DNA from: Chryseobacterium oranimense
Lineage (GTDB): Bacteria; Bacteroidota; Bacteroidia; Flavobacteriales; Weeksellaceae
NCBI RefSeq assembly: GCF_900129755.1
Contig: NZ_FQWT01000004.1
Location: forward strand, 124,001 to 188,000
Length of the DNA stretch: 64,000 nucleotides
Direction of reading: 5' to 3'
Shown: one piece after another, positions 16,789 to 26,185 of the stretch
Layout: every line of letters starts with the position of its first letter
How positions within the stretch are numbered: the first letter of the stretch is position 1
The notes under the pieces: generated by a model
The model's database searches: none
What the model saw: the letters and a program-made list of their open reading frames with translations, nothing else
Told to the model about the DNA's origin: nothing
Translations under genes and position numbers: made by a program

Positions 16789-19527
16789 ATGAAACACTAT
16801 TTCTTCTTTTTCTGTTTTGCTGTCCAGATGGCATTCGGGCAGGCATTGTTTCCTTACCTGCAGAACCCTACGCCGAGCTCAATGATTGTCAACTGGAAAA
16901 CGTCTTCCAATAATGAAACAACTGTAATTTACGGAACGTCTCCAACCAATCTTAATGTAACTGTCACCGGAACTACCAATATTTTCTCCGATACCGGCTA
17001 TAACAACAACTATTATTATCACACGGCAAAGATCACCAGCCTGCAGCCGAATACCAAATACTATTATAAAATAAAAACAGGAACCAGTGAGTCGGCAATT
17101 TATAATTTCAGAACTCTGCCTTTGCCGGGACAGGCTGCTACTGCAGACGGGAAAATACGTTTCCTGATTATGGGAGACAACCAGATCAAAGCAGAACCAA
17201 GATATGATTCACTTACTTTAAATGCATTCAAAAAACTGAAACAGAAATTCGGGGCCGGTTCCGATCCTTCGGATAATGTAGCACTTACCTTTATGGTAGG
17301 AGACCAGGTGGATGTGGGAACACTGGATCATTATGAGAATGTTCATTTTAAAAAGAATATTAAGCTGTCACCTTATCTTCCTATCCAGACAACGGTAGGA
17401 AATCACGAAACTTACGGAACGCTTGGAATGAATTCCTACTATGCCCATTTCTATATTGATGAAATCAAATATAAAAATATCAGTTCAGGGAACGAGAATT
17501 ATTATGCACAGCAGGCAGGAAATGTCCTGTTTATAAGTTTAAGTTCAGAGCATACAGGAACGGCACAGCAGACATGGCTGTCACAAATTTTAAATGAAGC
17601 CAATGCTGATCCTACAGTAGACTGGATCATCTCTTTAAGCCACAGACCTTATCAGGCAGAGCAGTATGTAGGAGATATTTCTACCTGGGTGAGAAACAAT
17701 GCCGTACCGTTACTGACAACTTCAAATAAGTACTTGATGCACGTGGGAGCCCACCATCATTTATACCACAGAGGACAGCTGAAAGACACCCCGAATTACC
17801 AGATCATTTCCGGAGGAACAGCATGGGACCAGTACTGGGGCATGTCTAATGAACAGGATTTTGATGATGTACAGAAAACATTGACAGACTGGACTTACCA
17901 GATTGTGGAAGTAAATGTGCAGACCGGAAAGGTAGATATTGAATGTTACTCTATAGGAGGAGTGTATAACAGAAAATACAATGAGTTGGTAGATACTTTC
18001 CACAGATATAAAAATCAGCCAAAACCTTCAAAACCATCGGTTACCAATACTTTTTCTGCACCGGTAACTTTACCTTTGACATTGGATGGAAGCGCATTTG
18101 CCTCTTCAAATGGAGAATTGCTGAATACCACACAGTTTTTAATTAGCAAAGCATCTAATTTTTCAGTAATTGAAAAGGAATTTTACCGGGATTACGAAAA
18201 CTGGTTCGGAAAAGATGGAAACGGAACACCGGACAGAACAAAAAACTTGAATGCCGGAATTGATATCACAAAGGCAACCATTGCCGCGAACTCTATTTCA
18301 AACGGACTCTATTACGTAAAGGTTCGTTACAGGGACAGAAACCTGGAATGGAGCGACTGGAGTGATGTAAAACAGTTTGAAGTGTCAGGAAGTGTGGTTT
18401 CCAATCCTACATTTGCACTAGATAAAACCGAATACATTCAAAATGAAGCAATAACAGCTAATTATACGGGAGGCCCTGGAAATCAGCAGGACTGGGTAGG
18501 CATTTATAAAAAAGGACAGACACCTGCAACGACGACTTCCCAGGGTTTCCTTTACACAAACGGACAAACGGCAGGAACGGCAGCATTCCCGAATGGCCTT
18601 GCTAATAAAGGTCAGTATTTTGCAGGATTTTTTGCCAACAACGGCTATACTGAAATTACTCCAAGAAAAAGTTTCTATGTAGGACCGAAAGTAGTATTGC
18701 AGACCACAGCTGATACCTATCCTGTAGGCGGAACAGTTGTTATCAATTACAGCAACGGACCGAATCTGGTAAAAGACTGGATCGGGATTTACAAAATGGG
18801 GCAGACGCCCGGAACCAATGCTTCTATTAAATGGAGCTATGTTTCTACCGCTTCAGGAACACTCAATTTCACAGGTCTTCCGAAAGGATATTATTATGCC
18901 CAGTATCTGCTTGAAGACGGATATACAGGAATCGGAGACAAAGTATTCTTTAAAGTAGGGGATATTGTCACGGAACTGTGGATCAACAAGCCTGTTTATA
19001 CATTAGGTGAAAACATCACGGCTTCATGGACGGATTCTCCCGGAATCATCAAAGACTGGCTGGGAATTTATCCTCAGAGTATCCAGACACCGGATGATAA
19101 CTTCGTTTCTTATACCTACTTTGATGGGGTTACCCAGGGAACAAAAACAATCCAGGGAACTGCACTGCCTGCAACACCGGGCAACTATTACATGGTAATG
19201 TTTACCAATGATTCGTATACCGAAGTATCCAACAGAAAGGAATTTCAGGTGATAGCCGGAACTCTGGGAACAGAAGAGGTAAAAAGTACAGAAAAAAATG
19301 TAGTTCTGTACCCGAATCCTACCAGGCCGGGCGAACCTACATTCATCAAAAGTGATTATCCTATTGATAAAATTGAATTAGTTTCCGCATCAGGACAACT
19401 TTTGTATGAATCAAAAAACATCAACAACCAGCGATTTTCTCTGGTGAACGAAAATCTTCCGAAAGGAGTATATTTTGTAAAAGTTCATTCAAGAAAATTA
19501 TTTACTTTGAAACTGATTATACAATAA
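16789..19527 (+). CDS. Secreted purple acid phosphatase-like metallophosphoesterase, T9SS cargo
   Basis: 912 residues. Order: signal peptide (to VQMAFG); an N-terminal fibronectin-like domain as in purple acid phosphatases (FPYLQNPTPSSMIVNWKT, PNTKYYYKIKTG); a calcineurin-type phosphoesterase with IMGDNQ, GDQVD, GNHE, SHRPYQ and GAHHHLYHRG (metal ligands present); a beta domain near 410-540; three Ig-like repeats of about 90 residues (about 545-830), each with DWVGIYK, DWIGIYK or DWLGIYP; and a T9SS tail (VVLYPNPTRPGEPTF to LKLIIQ). It probably releases phosphate from organic phosphates outside the cell. A TACTTTTG box at 16710-16717 may be the -7 element. The 179 bp upstream hold nothing else. 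Confidence 0.88.
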   Translation: MKHYFFFFCFAVQMAFGQALFPYLQNPTPSSMIVNWKTSSNNETTVIYGTSPTNLNVTVTGTTNIFSDTGYNNNYYYHTAKITSLQPNTKYYYKIKTGTSESAIYNFRTLPLPGQAATADGKIRFLIMGDNQIKAEPRYDSLTLNAFKKLKQKFGAGSDPSDNVALTFMVGDQVDVGTLDHYENVHFKKNIKLSPYLPIQTTVGNHETYGTLGMNSYYAHFYIDEIKYKNISSGNENYYAQQAGNVLFISLSSEHTGTAQQTWLSQILNEANADPTVDWIISLSHRPYQAEQYVGDISTWVRNNAVPLLTTSNKYLMHVGAHHHLYHRGQLKDTPNYQIISGGTAWDQYWGMSNEQDFDDVQKTLTDWTYQIVEVNVQTGKVDIECYSIGGVYNRKYNELVDTFHRYKNQPKPSKPSVTNTFSAPVTLPLTLDGSAFASSNGELLNTTQFLISKASNFSVIEKEFYRDYENWFGKDGNGTPDRTKNLNAGIDITKATIAANSISNGLYYVKVRYRDRNLEWSDWSDVKQFEVSGSVVSNPTFALDKTEYIQNEAITANYTGGPGNQQDWVGIYKKGQTPATTTSQGFLYTNGQTAGTAAFPNGLANKGQYFAGFFANNGYTEITPRKSFYVGPKVVLQTTADTYPVGGTVVINYSNGPNLVKDWIGIYKMGQTPGTNASIKWSYVSTASGTLNFTGLPKGYYYAQYLLEDGYTGIGDKVFFKVGDIVTELWINKPVYTLGENITASWTDSPGIIKDWLGIYPQSIQTPDDNFVSYTYFDGVTQGTKTIQGTALPATPGNYYMVMFTNDSYTEVSNRKEFQVIAGTLGTEEVKSTEKNVVLYPNPTRPGEPTFIKSDYPIDKIELVSASGQLLYESKNINNQRFSLVNENLPKGVYFVKVHSRKLFTLKLIIQ

Positions 19528-19546
19528 AAATATTACAGACAAAAAG

Positions 19547-19576
19547 AAAAGCGGGAAACTATATTTCTCGCTTTTT
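19547..19576. terminator. Terminator between the phosphatase and the YwqK-repeat gene
   Basis: AAAAGCGGGAAA pairs with TTTCTCGCTTTT, followed by a T-run; the A-run before the stem would serve the minus-strand gene. Confidence 0.8.
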
Positions 19577-19596
19577 ATATTATTTTAAAAGGACTT

Positions 19597-21135
19597 CTAC
19601 AGAGAATCATCAAGCAGAGCTTTTTCCCGTATGGTGGTCGAAGTAAAATCATGAGGATCCGGAGTAATATCCTCTGCCAGGATTTTAGAGTCCTGGACAA
19701 GTTTTCCTTTATCGTTATAAAGTTTTAATAAAATCCATTTTCCGCTACGTTCCAGCTCTCTTGCTTCAGACACGTCCTGAAGCCTAATTTTTCCGCTGAT
19801 AAGAATACCATCTTTTACACTGGATGTATTGGTCGGTTTGCCATTAATATATTGTACAATTTCAGCTGTAAAATCTAAAGTTTCCTCTCTAGGCTGGGTA
19901 TAAGTGTAAATAAGGTTTCCTTTTTTATCATAAACAAAGCATTCATAAGTATTCTGTTTTGTGTTAAGCTTTTTCTCTGACTTTAGTTTGCCGCTATCAC
20001 TAAAAAACTTAGAATATACAACCACGCCGTCTGCATAAGTTAATTCACTGTAATTGTCATATAAAATACCATTATAAGGCATATCATCTTTGTAAGTTAA
20101 TATGGATTTTAAGCTTTCGTTTGGATTATAAAATTTAATTTCCTGAACGACTTTGTCTTTCAATGTTTTTTCTGTAGCTAATTTCCCGTTTTCATCAAAA
20201 GATTTGCACAGTATAACCGAACCGTTTTTATAAACATCGATAGTCGAAATATGAGTGTAATCCATATTGTATTCATAATCTTCACCATCCTGAGGCTTTA
20301 ACAAATGGGAATTTTTGTCAGTCTGATAGATCAGAGTTCCGATTTTTTTTCCGGATTCATCATATGTTATTTTATAGCCATCATTTTTATTTCTTTTCTC
20401 CTCTTGCATTATCTTTCCGTTTTCTCTGAAAATAGTACCTTCTTTGATGGAACCATCACTTTTATATTTTAAAATTTGAAAAACCCTCATAGGATTGGAG
20501 TAGTATCCTACTTGTATGGAATCTGTAGTTTCATACTCTTTTGCAAAATCGTTATTGGTACCAATATATTTTCCTTTGTCACCATAGTATTCTGTCTTGG
20601 AATTTCCCTCCTGATCAACACTTATTTCGTATCTGATTCCTTTAATATCCTCATCATACACTACTTTCTTATAAACTGAAGGAGTTTCATAGGTTATAAT
20701 TGTGTTGTAATAGAGTTTATTTTGCGGGTCTTTATATTCATATGATTTTCCACGGTAATCACCGTTTGTACTATAGACGAAATCATTAATAAGTCTTCCC
20801 TTTTTATCGAAAGATTGGGAAGGCCCTGCCGGATGTACTTTGGGGTACTCTATAAAAGTAGCAACTTTGCCTTCCGGCGTATACCAGGTAACTTTTCCTT
20901 CAAAAACTTCATTGCCCAGGGTAGAATCTGAAGCAAGACCTTCCATCTGAAGCGTTCCGTTTTTATAATAATCTTTGATTAAAGTAAGTTTGCCTTTAGG
21001 TTCGATTACACGGTAAAACTCCATTTTATCAGGAGTTGTTTTTTCCCAGTTTTTATCAAAATAAATTTTTTCCTGGGCATCTCCAGTGATATAGATTACC
21101 AATGCAAAAAGTACAGATGTAAGTATTTTTTTCAT
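19597..21135 (-). CDS. Exported protein with YwqK/MORN-like beta-hairpin repeats
   Basis: 512 residues with a signal peptide ending ITGDAQ. The body is a run of about a dozen short repeats of the form (F/Y)(D/N)xxGKLxxxxxYKDG, for example FDKKGRLINDFVY, YDESGKKIGTLIY, FDENGKLATEKTL and YNDKGKLVQDSKI. This is the pattern of the YwqK/toxin-antitoxin-component and MORN-like families. No catalytic residues were recognised, so a scaffold or surface-binding role is possible but unproven. A CAAATATA sequence (TATATTTG on the coding strand) at 21167-21174 may be the -7 element. Confidence 0.7.
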   Translation of the reverse strand: MKKILTSVLFALVIYITGDAQEKIYFDKNWEKTTPDKMEFYRVIEPKGKLTLIKDYYKNGTLQMEGLASDSTLGNEVFEGKVTWYTPEGKVATFIEYPKVHPAGPSQSFDKKGRLINDFVYSTNGDYRGKSYEYKDPQNKLYYNTIITYETPSVYKKVVYDEDIKGIRYEISVDQEGNSKTEYYGDKGKYIGTNNDFAKEYETTDSIQVGYYSNPMRVFQILKYKSDGSIKEGTIFRENGKIMQEEKRNKNDGYKITYDESGKKIGTLIYQTDKNSHLLKPQDGEDYEYNMDYTHISTIDVYKNGSVILCKSFDENGKLATEKTLKDKVVQEIKFYNPNESLKSILTYKDDMPYNGILYDNYSELTYADGVVVYSKFFSDSGKLKSEKKLNTKQNTYECFVYDKKGNLIYTYTQPREETLDFTAEIVQYINGKPTNTSSVKDGILISGKIRLQDVSEARELERSGKWILLKLYNDKGKLVQDSKILAEDITPDPHDFTSTTIREKALLDDSL

Positions 21136-21347
21136 GGTTTAATTGTGCTTATTATTTTATTGAATTCAAATATAAATCAATTTGTGGTACGGATATAAAA
21201 AACTTTGAATAGGTTTTCAGAACCTTATTCATAGTGATTTGCATGAGCATTTTAAAGCAAAAAAATAGAAGATTCAACCAGAAAATCCTTATTACGGATA
21301 TATGAGAAAATTTATTAAATTTAACGGACAGAAAAATCTAATATTTC

Positions 21348-22049
21348 ATGATAGATAAAAGAGTAAAAAATGCAAAGGAAGCCATAGAAGGTATTCAGGA
21401 CGGAATGACTTTAATGCTGGGCGGATTCGGCCTTTGCGGTATCCCTGAAAACTCCATTAATGCTTTGGTAGAAAGCGATGTAAAAGATTTAACGTGTATT
21501 TCCAACAATGCAGGTGTCGATGATTTCGGGCTTGGATTGCTGCTTCATAAAAGACAGATCAAAAAAATGATCTCCTCCTATGTGGGAGAAAATGCAGAAT
21601 TCGAAAGACAGATGCTTTCCGGGGAACTAGATGTTGAGCTTACCCCACAGGGAACTCTTGCAGAAAAATGCAGGGCTGCCCAGGCTGGAATTCCTGCTTT
21701 CTATACTCCTGCCGGATATGGAACTGAGATTGCAGAAGGAAAAGAAGTGAAAGACTTTAACGGTAAACCTCACATTCTCGAGCATGCTTATCAGGCAGAT
21801 TTTTCAATCGTAAAAGCCTGGAAAGGGGACCATGCCGGAAACCTTATTTTTAAAGGTTCTGCAAGGAATTTTAATCATCCGATGGCGGGAGCGGCAAAAA
21901 TTACCATTGCCGAGGTAGAAGAACTGGTAGAACCGGGAGAATTGGATCCTAACCAGGTTCATATTCCGGGAATTATGATCCAGAGAATATTTCAGGGTGA
22001 AAAATTTGAAAAAAGAATCGAACAGAGAACAGTCAGAAGCAAAGAATAA
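21348..22049 (+). CDS. scoA: 3-oxoacid (succinyl-CoA:acetoacetate) CoA-transferase subunit A
   Basis: 233 residues of a complete alpha subunit: [25 protein letters not shown], the glycine-rich CoA-binding start, then [16 protein letters not shown] and [19 protein letters not shown]. With subunit B it moves CoA from succinyl-CoA to acetoacetate, allowing use of ketone bodies. The partner gene normally follows directly; here it begins 2.1 kb further on (24136), beyond an inverted ABC exporter gene. Confidence 0.95.
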   Translation: MIDKRVKNAKEAIEGIQDGMTLMLGGFGLCGIPENSINALVESDVKDLTCISNNAGVDDFGLGLLLHKRQIKKMISSYVGENAEFERQMLSGELDVELTPQGTLAEKCRAAQAGIPAFYTPAGYGTEIAEGKEVKDFNGKPHILEHAYQADFSIVKAWKGDHAGNLIFKGSARNFNHPMAGAAKITIAEVEELVEPGELDPNQVHIPGIMIQRIFQGEKFEKRIEQRTVRSKE

Positions 22050-22178
22050 TTTGATAATAACTTGTTTAAACTTTTATTTTGAACCATTAAAATATAATAA
22101 GTATAAAGCTTAAAATCAGAATGAGTCATCTTAACTATACTTCATTCCTTAAATTACTTAAAAAATAATATTTACAAA

Positions 22179-22213
22179 AATAAAGCGCTGAATGAATTCA
22201 GCGCTTTATTTTT
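22179..22213. terminator. Bidirectional terminator between scoA and the ABC exporter
   Basis: AATAAAGCGCTGAAT pairs with ATTCAGCGCTTTATT as an almost perfect palindrome with T-runs on both strands. It slightly overlaps the stop codon of the ABC gene. Confidence 0.85.
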
Positions 22214-24014
22214 ATGCTTGGGGGTTGAGCATTTTCCTTTCCCCGATCTGCTGTCGCCACATGGCATAATATAATCCCTTTTCAGCAATTAAATTATCAT
22301 GAGATCCCATTTCCACAACCTGTCCGCGTTCAAGTACGTAAATCCTGTCCGCATGCATGATCGTACTAAGGCGGTGGGCAATAAGAACCGTAATTTGCTC
22401 CCTTTCCTTCGAAATGCTTTTTATAGTAGAAGTGATTTCCTCTTCGGTAATACTGTCCAATGCAGAAGTAGCTTCATCAAAAATCAGTAAATGAGGTTTT
22501 CTTAAAAGTGCTCTTGCAATGGCAATTCTTTGCTTTTCCCCTCCACTCAGCTTCAGACCACCTTCACCAATAACCGTTTCGATGCCTTTTTCTGCCCTTT
22601 CCAGCAAGGCGGTACAGCTCGATTTCTCTAAAGCAACGGCCAGTTCAGATTCCGTAGCCTTTGGATTCACAAAAAGAAGGTTTTCTTTGATCGTTCCTGC
22701 AAAAAGTTGCGTATCCTGCGTTACAAAGCCAATCTGATTTCTCAGTTCGTCAAAATCAAACTCTTTTCCATTAATGGTATTATAAAAAATATTCCCTTCC
22801 TGAGGTCTGTAAAGTCCGACCAGCAATTTTACTAAAGTACTTTTGCCAGAACCACTCGGTCCCACAAAAGCAATGGTTTCCCCGTTTTTAACATCGAAAG
22901 AAATATTATTTAAAGCTTTATACTGAGCAGATTGGTGCTTGAAAGAAACATGCTTGAATTCCAGTTCCTCGATTGCTCCGATCTGTTTTGGATGTGATGG
23001 CTTTTCCTCCACGTCTTTTTTCATTAAACGGTCAAAATTCTGCAGCGAAGCTTCGGCTTCACGGTAAGAGATAATGATGTTCCCGATTTCCTGCATCGGC
23101 CCGAAAATAAAGAACCCATAAAACATAAGGGACAGATATTGTCCCGGAGTCACAATATTTTTAAAAATCAAATAGAGAAGAGTCAGCGTGATCATCTGTT
23201 GAAGAAAATTCACCATCGTTCCCTGGATAAAGCTTAAAGAACGGATGCTTTTAACCTTTCTGAGCTCAAGACCGAGAATTTTGTAGGTATTATTGTTCAG
23301 ACGGATGACTTCCTGATTGGTTAACCCCAGACTTTTCACAATTTCGATATTTCTAAGACTTTCCGTCGTACTTCCCGCTAAAGCGGTAGTTTCAGAAACA
23401 ATGTTTTTCTGGATACTCTTTATCCTTTTGCTCAGCAAATTGGTCACAAATGCAATCAGGAAAATACCACAGATATACACCGGCATGATTGACCAATGCA
23501 AACGGATGGCGTACACCGAAACGAAAATAATGCTAACCAGGATTCCGAAGAAAATATTAATAAAATTATTGATGAATTTTACCGAATCCTCCCTTACTTT
23601 CGTTAAAATGGACAAGGTTTCCCCACTTCTTTGATCTTCAAATTCCTGATAAGGCAAAGCCATTGAATGCTTTAAACCATCTGTAAAAATCTTTGCACCG
23701 AATTTTTGTGTGATTACACTTACTGCATAATCCTGAAAAGCTTTGGCAATTCTGCTCACCATCGCTGTTCCGATCAGTAATCCTAAAAAGTAAAAGGCAC
23801 CGTGATAGGCTTCACTTCCATATAAATACTCATTCAGGTTCCTTGGTAATAGCTTTTCTTTGTCAAAAAAATTAGGATGCGTTACCAGCTGGTCCAGAAT
23901 ATTCCCTGTAATCGCCGGTGCAAACAAAGAAAAAACCTGGTTAATGGCTGCCAGCAGCAAAGAAATGACAATTAACCATTTGTAGGGCTTAAGGTATCTT
24001 AAAAGTATTTTCAT
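22212..24014 (-). CDS. ABC exporter, fused membrane and ATPase domains
   Basis: 600 residues: six transmembrane helices in the first 320 residues (type I exporter fold), then an ATPase with Walker A GPSGSGKST, Q-loop GFVTQDTQL, signature LSGGEKQRIAIARALL, Walker B HLLIFDEATSALD and H-loop IAHRLST. It would act as a homodimer in the inner membrane, as MsbA or lipid/multidrug exporters do; the substrate is not evident. It is placed between scoA and scoB on the opposite strand. Confidence 0.92.
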   Translation of the reverse strand: MKILLRYLKPYKWLIVISLLLAAINQVFSLFAPAITGNILDQLVTHPNFFDKEKLLPRNLNEYLYGSEAYHGAFYFLGLLIGTAMVSRIAKAFQDYAVSVITQKFGAKIFTDGLKHSMALPYQEFEDQRSGETLSILTKVREDSVKFINNFINIFFGILVSIIFVSVYAIRLHWSIMPVYICGIFLIAFVTNLLSKRIKSIQKNIVSETTALAGSTTESLRNIEIVKSLGLTNQEVIRLNNNTYKILGLELRKVKSIRSLSFIQGTMVNFLQQMITLTLLYLIFKNIVTPGQYLSLMFYGFFIFGPMQEIGNIIISYREAEASLQNFDRLMKKDVEEKPSHPKQIGAIEELEFKHVSFKHQSAQYKALNNISFDVKNGETIAFVGPSGSGKSTLVKLLVGLYRPQEGNIFYNTINGKEFDFDELRNQIGFVTQDTQLFAGTIKENLLFVNPKATESELAVALEKSSCTALLERAEKGIETVIGEGGLKLSGGEKQRIAIARALLRKPHLLIFDEATSALDSITEEEITSTIKSISKEREQITVLIAHRLSTIMHADRIYVLERGQVVEMGSHDNLIAEKGLYYAMWRQQIGERKMLNPQA

Positions 24015-24135
24015 TTTAATAAATAATGCTGCAAAATTAGAGATATTATTTTGACTTATGGTATTAATAATTTTGAATAATAAAGACCTTTTGTATTCAA
24101 GTGAAAAGAATTAAATTGCAGTCTAAGTTTTTACT

Positions 24136-24789
24136 ATGCTTACAAAAGAACAAATTGCCAAAAGAATTTCAAAAGAACTCAAAGATCGTTATTATGTAAA
24201 CCTGGGAATAGGAATCCCTACTTTAGTTGCCAACTATGTCCCTGAAGGTATTTCCGTAGAGTTTCAGAGCGAAAACGGGGTTCTGGGAATGGGACCTTTT
24301 CCTTTCGAGGGAGAAGAAGATGCCGATATCATCAATGCCGGAAAACAAACCATTACCATACTGCCGGGAGGCTCATTTTTCGATTCTGCATTCAGTTTCG
24401 GGATGATCCGTGGCCAGAAAGTGGATCTCACTATCCTTGGAGCGATGGAAGTTTCAGAGAACGGAGATATCGCCAACTGGAAAATTCCTGGAAAAATGGT
24501 GAAAGGAATGGGAGGTGCCATGGATCTTGTGGCTTCTGCAGAAAATATTATTGTTGCGATGATGCACGTTAATAAAGCCGGAGAAAGCAAAATCCTTAAA
24601 AAATGTACCCTTCCGCTTACAGGCGTGAACTGTGTAAAAAGAGTGGTAACCGAATTAGCTGTACTTGACGTTACACCAGCCGGTTTCAAGCTGGTAGAAA
24701 GAGCGCCGGGCGTTTCAGTAGAACATATTATACAATCAACAGAAGCAGATTTGATCATTGAAGGCGAAATTCCTGAAATGCAATTCTAA
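24136..24789 (+). CDS. scoB: 3-oxoacid CoA-transferase subunit B
   Basis: 217 residues of a complete beta subunit. The catalytic glutamate lies in FQSENGVLGMGPFP, which forms the glutamyl-CoA intermediate. INAGKQTITILPGGSFFDSAFSFGMIRGQKVDLTILGAMEVS and GKMVKGMGGAMDLV are typical. It should pair with the product of scoA at 21348. It needs its own promoter because the gene between them is inverted and terminates against scoA. Confidence 0.95.
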   Translation: MLTKEQIAKRISKELKDRYYVNLGIGIPTLVANYVPEGISVEFQSENGVLGMGPFPFEGEEDADIINAGKQTITILPGGSFFDSAFSFGMIRGQKVDLTILGAMEVSENGDIANWKIPGKMVKGMGGAMDLVASAENIIVAMMHVNKAGESKILKKCTLPLTGVNCVKRVVTELAVLDVTPAGFKLVERAPGVSVEHIIQSTEADLIIEGEIPEMQF

Positions 24790-24795
24790 TAAAAT

Positions 24796-24825
24796 AAAAA
24801 CCTTGTCACCGACAAGGTTTTTTTA
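24796..24825 (+). terminator. Intrinsic terminator of scoB
   Basis: AAAAACCTTGTC and GACAAGGTTTTT pair around ACC with a T-run. Confidence 0.92.
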
Positions 24826-24835
24826 TTTCTTCCCG

Positions 24836-25158
24836 GACTTGAATTTTTGTTTAAAGAAAAGGAAGGTTATTAAGATTTTCTCTCGCAGATTAAGCCGATT
24901 TTAACACTGGAATTTAGATAATTTCAAGTATTTCAAAAAGTGACCTAGAACACTATAACCCGACTTAGGAAAATGGAGCGTTAAGAAAATAAATGCTGTG
25001 AACGTTAAAAAAATTCTACTGTCCGAAGCGCGACACAAGAACAAAACTGAAGAACAAACACAGAATTCGCGCAAGTTTCAGAATTTTTAGAGAACAGCAT
25101 TTATTTTTAGCGGAATTTTCCAGGTCTTGAATTTTTGTTTCTTTTGTTTCAAGACAAA
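24836..25158. repeat. Long structured intergenic repeat element
   Basis: This accounts for most of the 470-bp gap between scoB and the DUF4197 gene. It is framed by near-identical 17-mers, GACTTGAATTTTTGTTT (24836-24852) and GTCTTGAATTTTTGTTT (25124-25140). Inside are nested inverted repeats: AAATAAATGCTGT (24987-24999) with ACAGCATTTATTT (25094-25106), and an outer imperfect pair (about 24961-24980 with 25110-25129). GTCTTGAA and TTCAAGAC form a further hairpin at 25124-25155. It also holds a copy of the CTCGCAGATT repeat (24882-24899). No open frame was seen. Confidence 0.6.
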
Positions 25159-25201
25159 AGAAAAGCCATTAAACCTTCCCATCCCATAACACAAGACAAA
25201 A

Positions 25202-25231
25202 GAAAAACTGCCTCAAAAATGAAGCAGTTTA
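25202..25231 (-). terminator. Intrinsic terminator of the DUF4197 gene
   Basis: On the minus strand AAACTGCTTC pairs with GAGGCAGTTT and runs into TTTTCTTTT. Confidence 0.75.
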
Positions 25232-25261
25232 TATATTTTAAAGCTTTACAAAAAAACGGAA

Positions 25262-26083
25262 TTACTTCCCATCCTGTGCCCCAAAAACCTTCTGTAAAAT
25301 AGAAGTAGTCCTCATGGCCGGAGTATTTCTGATACCACTTTCTTTGTCAGCCACCATTTTGAAAACACCATTAATAGTTTCAGTGGTAACATACTCATTA
25401 AGATCAGTTGTTACAGACTGCCCTGTGAAGGTATTGTATTTAGAAATCAGATTTTTCCATACCGTATCTGCACCTACTTTACCCAATGATGCTTTTACTT
25501 TGGGCTGGAAGGCTGTAAACAGCTGGCTCTGTGTTTTGGTCTGTAAATAATTGGTTGCTGCATTATCACTGCCCAATAAAATATTTTTAGCATCTGTGAT
25601 GGTCATGGAGGTGATGGCTTTTGTGAAAATTGGAGCAGCTTCTGTTACGGCATCCTCAGCAGCCCTGTTTAATAATTTCACGCCTTCATCAGCAAGACTT
25701 CCCATTCCCAGGGAGCGTAGTGTGGTGTCGATCTTTCTTAACTTTTCAGGCATTAAAATTTTTACGGCCTCATTCTTTAAAAACCCATCAGTTACAGCCA
25801 GTTTCTTCACACCGTCAGTTACCCCAAGACTTAAAGCTTCTTTTAATCCAGAGGATATTTGTGAAGAAGTCAGACTTCCCAGATTGATAGGGGAAGTACT
25901 TGCAGAAGTAGTGGAAGTGGAAGTTGTGGTAGGAGTAGCTATTGTAGTGCTTTTTGCTTTTGTGGGATTATCAAGATCAACACCGGTTTTGTTTTTGACG
26001 GTGGATTTAATAATATCTAAAAGTTGAGCCTGCGCAGAAACTGAAAATAATAATACTGCGGCGAATAGAATGTTTTTTCTCAT
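25262..26083 (-). CDS. DUF4197 domain protein, exported
   Basis: 273 residues with a signal peptide (LLFSVSAQA). A Thr/Ser-rich linker (about 45-65) leads into a helical DUF4197 domain: GLKEALSLGVTDGVKKLAVTDGFLKNEAVKI, MPEKLRKIDTTLRSLGMGSLADEGVKLLNRAAEDAV and NTPAMRTTSILQKVFG. The family is widespread in Gram-negative bacteria and of unknown function. A CAAATTTA sequence at 26097-26104 (TAAATTTG on the coding strand) is a likely -7 element just before the start. Confidence 0.85.
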   Translation of the reverse strand: MRKNILFAAVLLFSVSAQAQLLDIIKSTVKNKTGVDLDNPTKAKSTTIATPTTTSTSTTSASTSPINLGSLTSSQISSGLKEALSLGVTDGVKKLAVTDGFLKNEAVKILMPEKLRKIDTTLRSLGMGSLADEGVKLLNRAAEDAVTEAAPIFTKAITSMTITDAKNILLGSDNAATNYLQTKTQSQLFTAFQPKVKASLGKVGADTVWKNLISKYNTFTGQSVTTDLNEYVTTETINGVFKMVADKESGIRNTPAMRTTSILQKVFGAQDGK

Positions 26084-26185
26084 TGTATTTTTTTTGCAAA
26101 TTTAGATGATTTATTATTTAATAAGTTAAATGGCCAAAGAGTTTTGGAAAATAATTATCTTAGCTAAAACCTTAATCATACTTAA

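Noticed and set aside
24264..24758. Long open frame (164 codons) on the minus strand inside scoB
   Set aside because: It is antisense to a certain gene, its peptide resembles no family, and it has no promoter or start context; it follows from the codon bias of scoB.
25551..26027. 158-codon plus-strand frame across the DUF4197 gene
   Set aside because: Opposite a recognised domain gene; the Val/Glu repeats arise from its Thr-rich linker.
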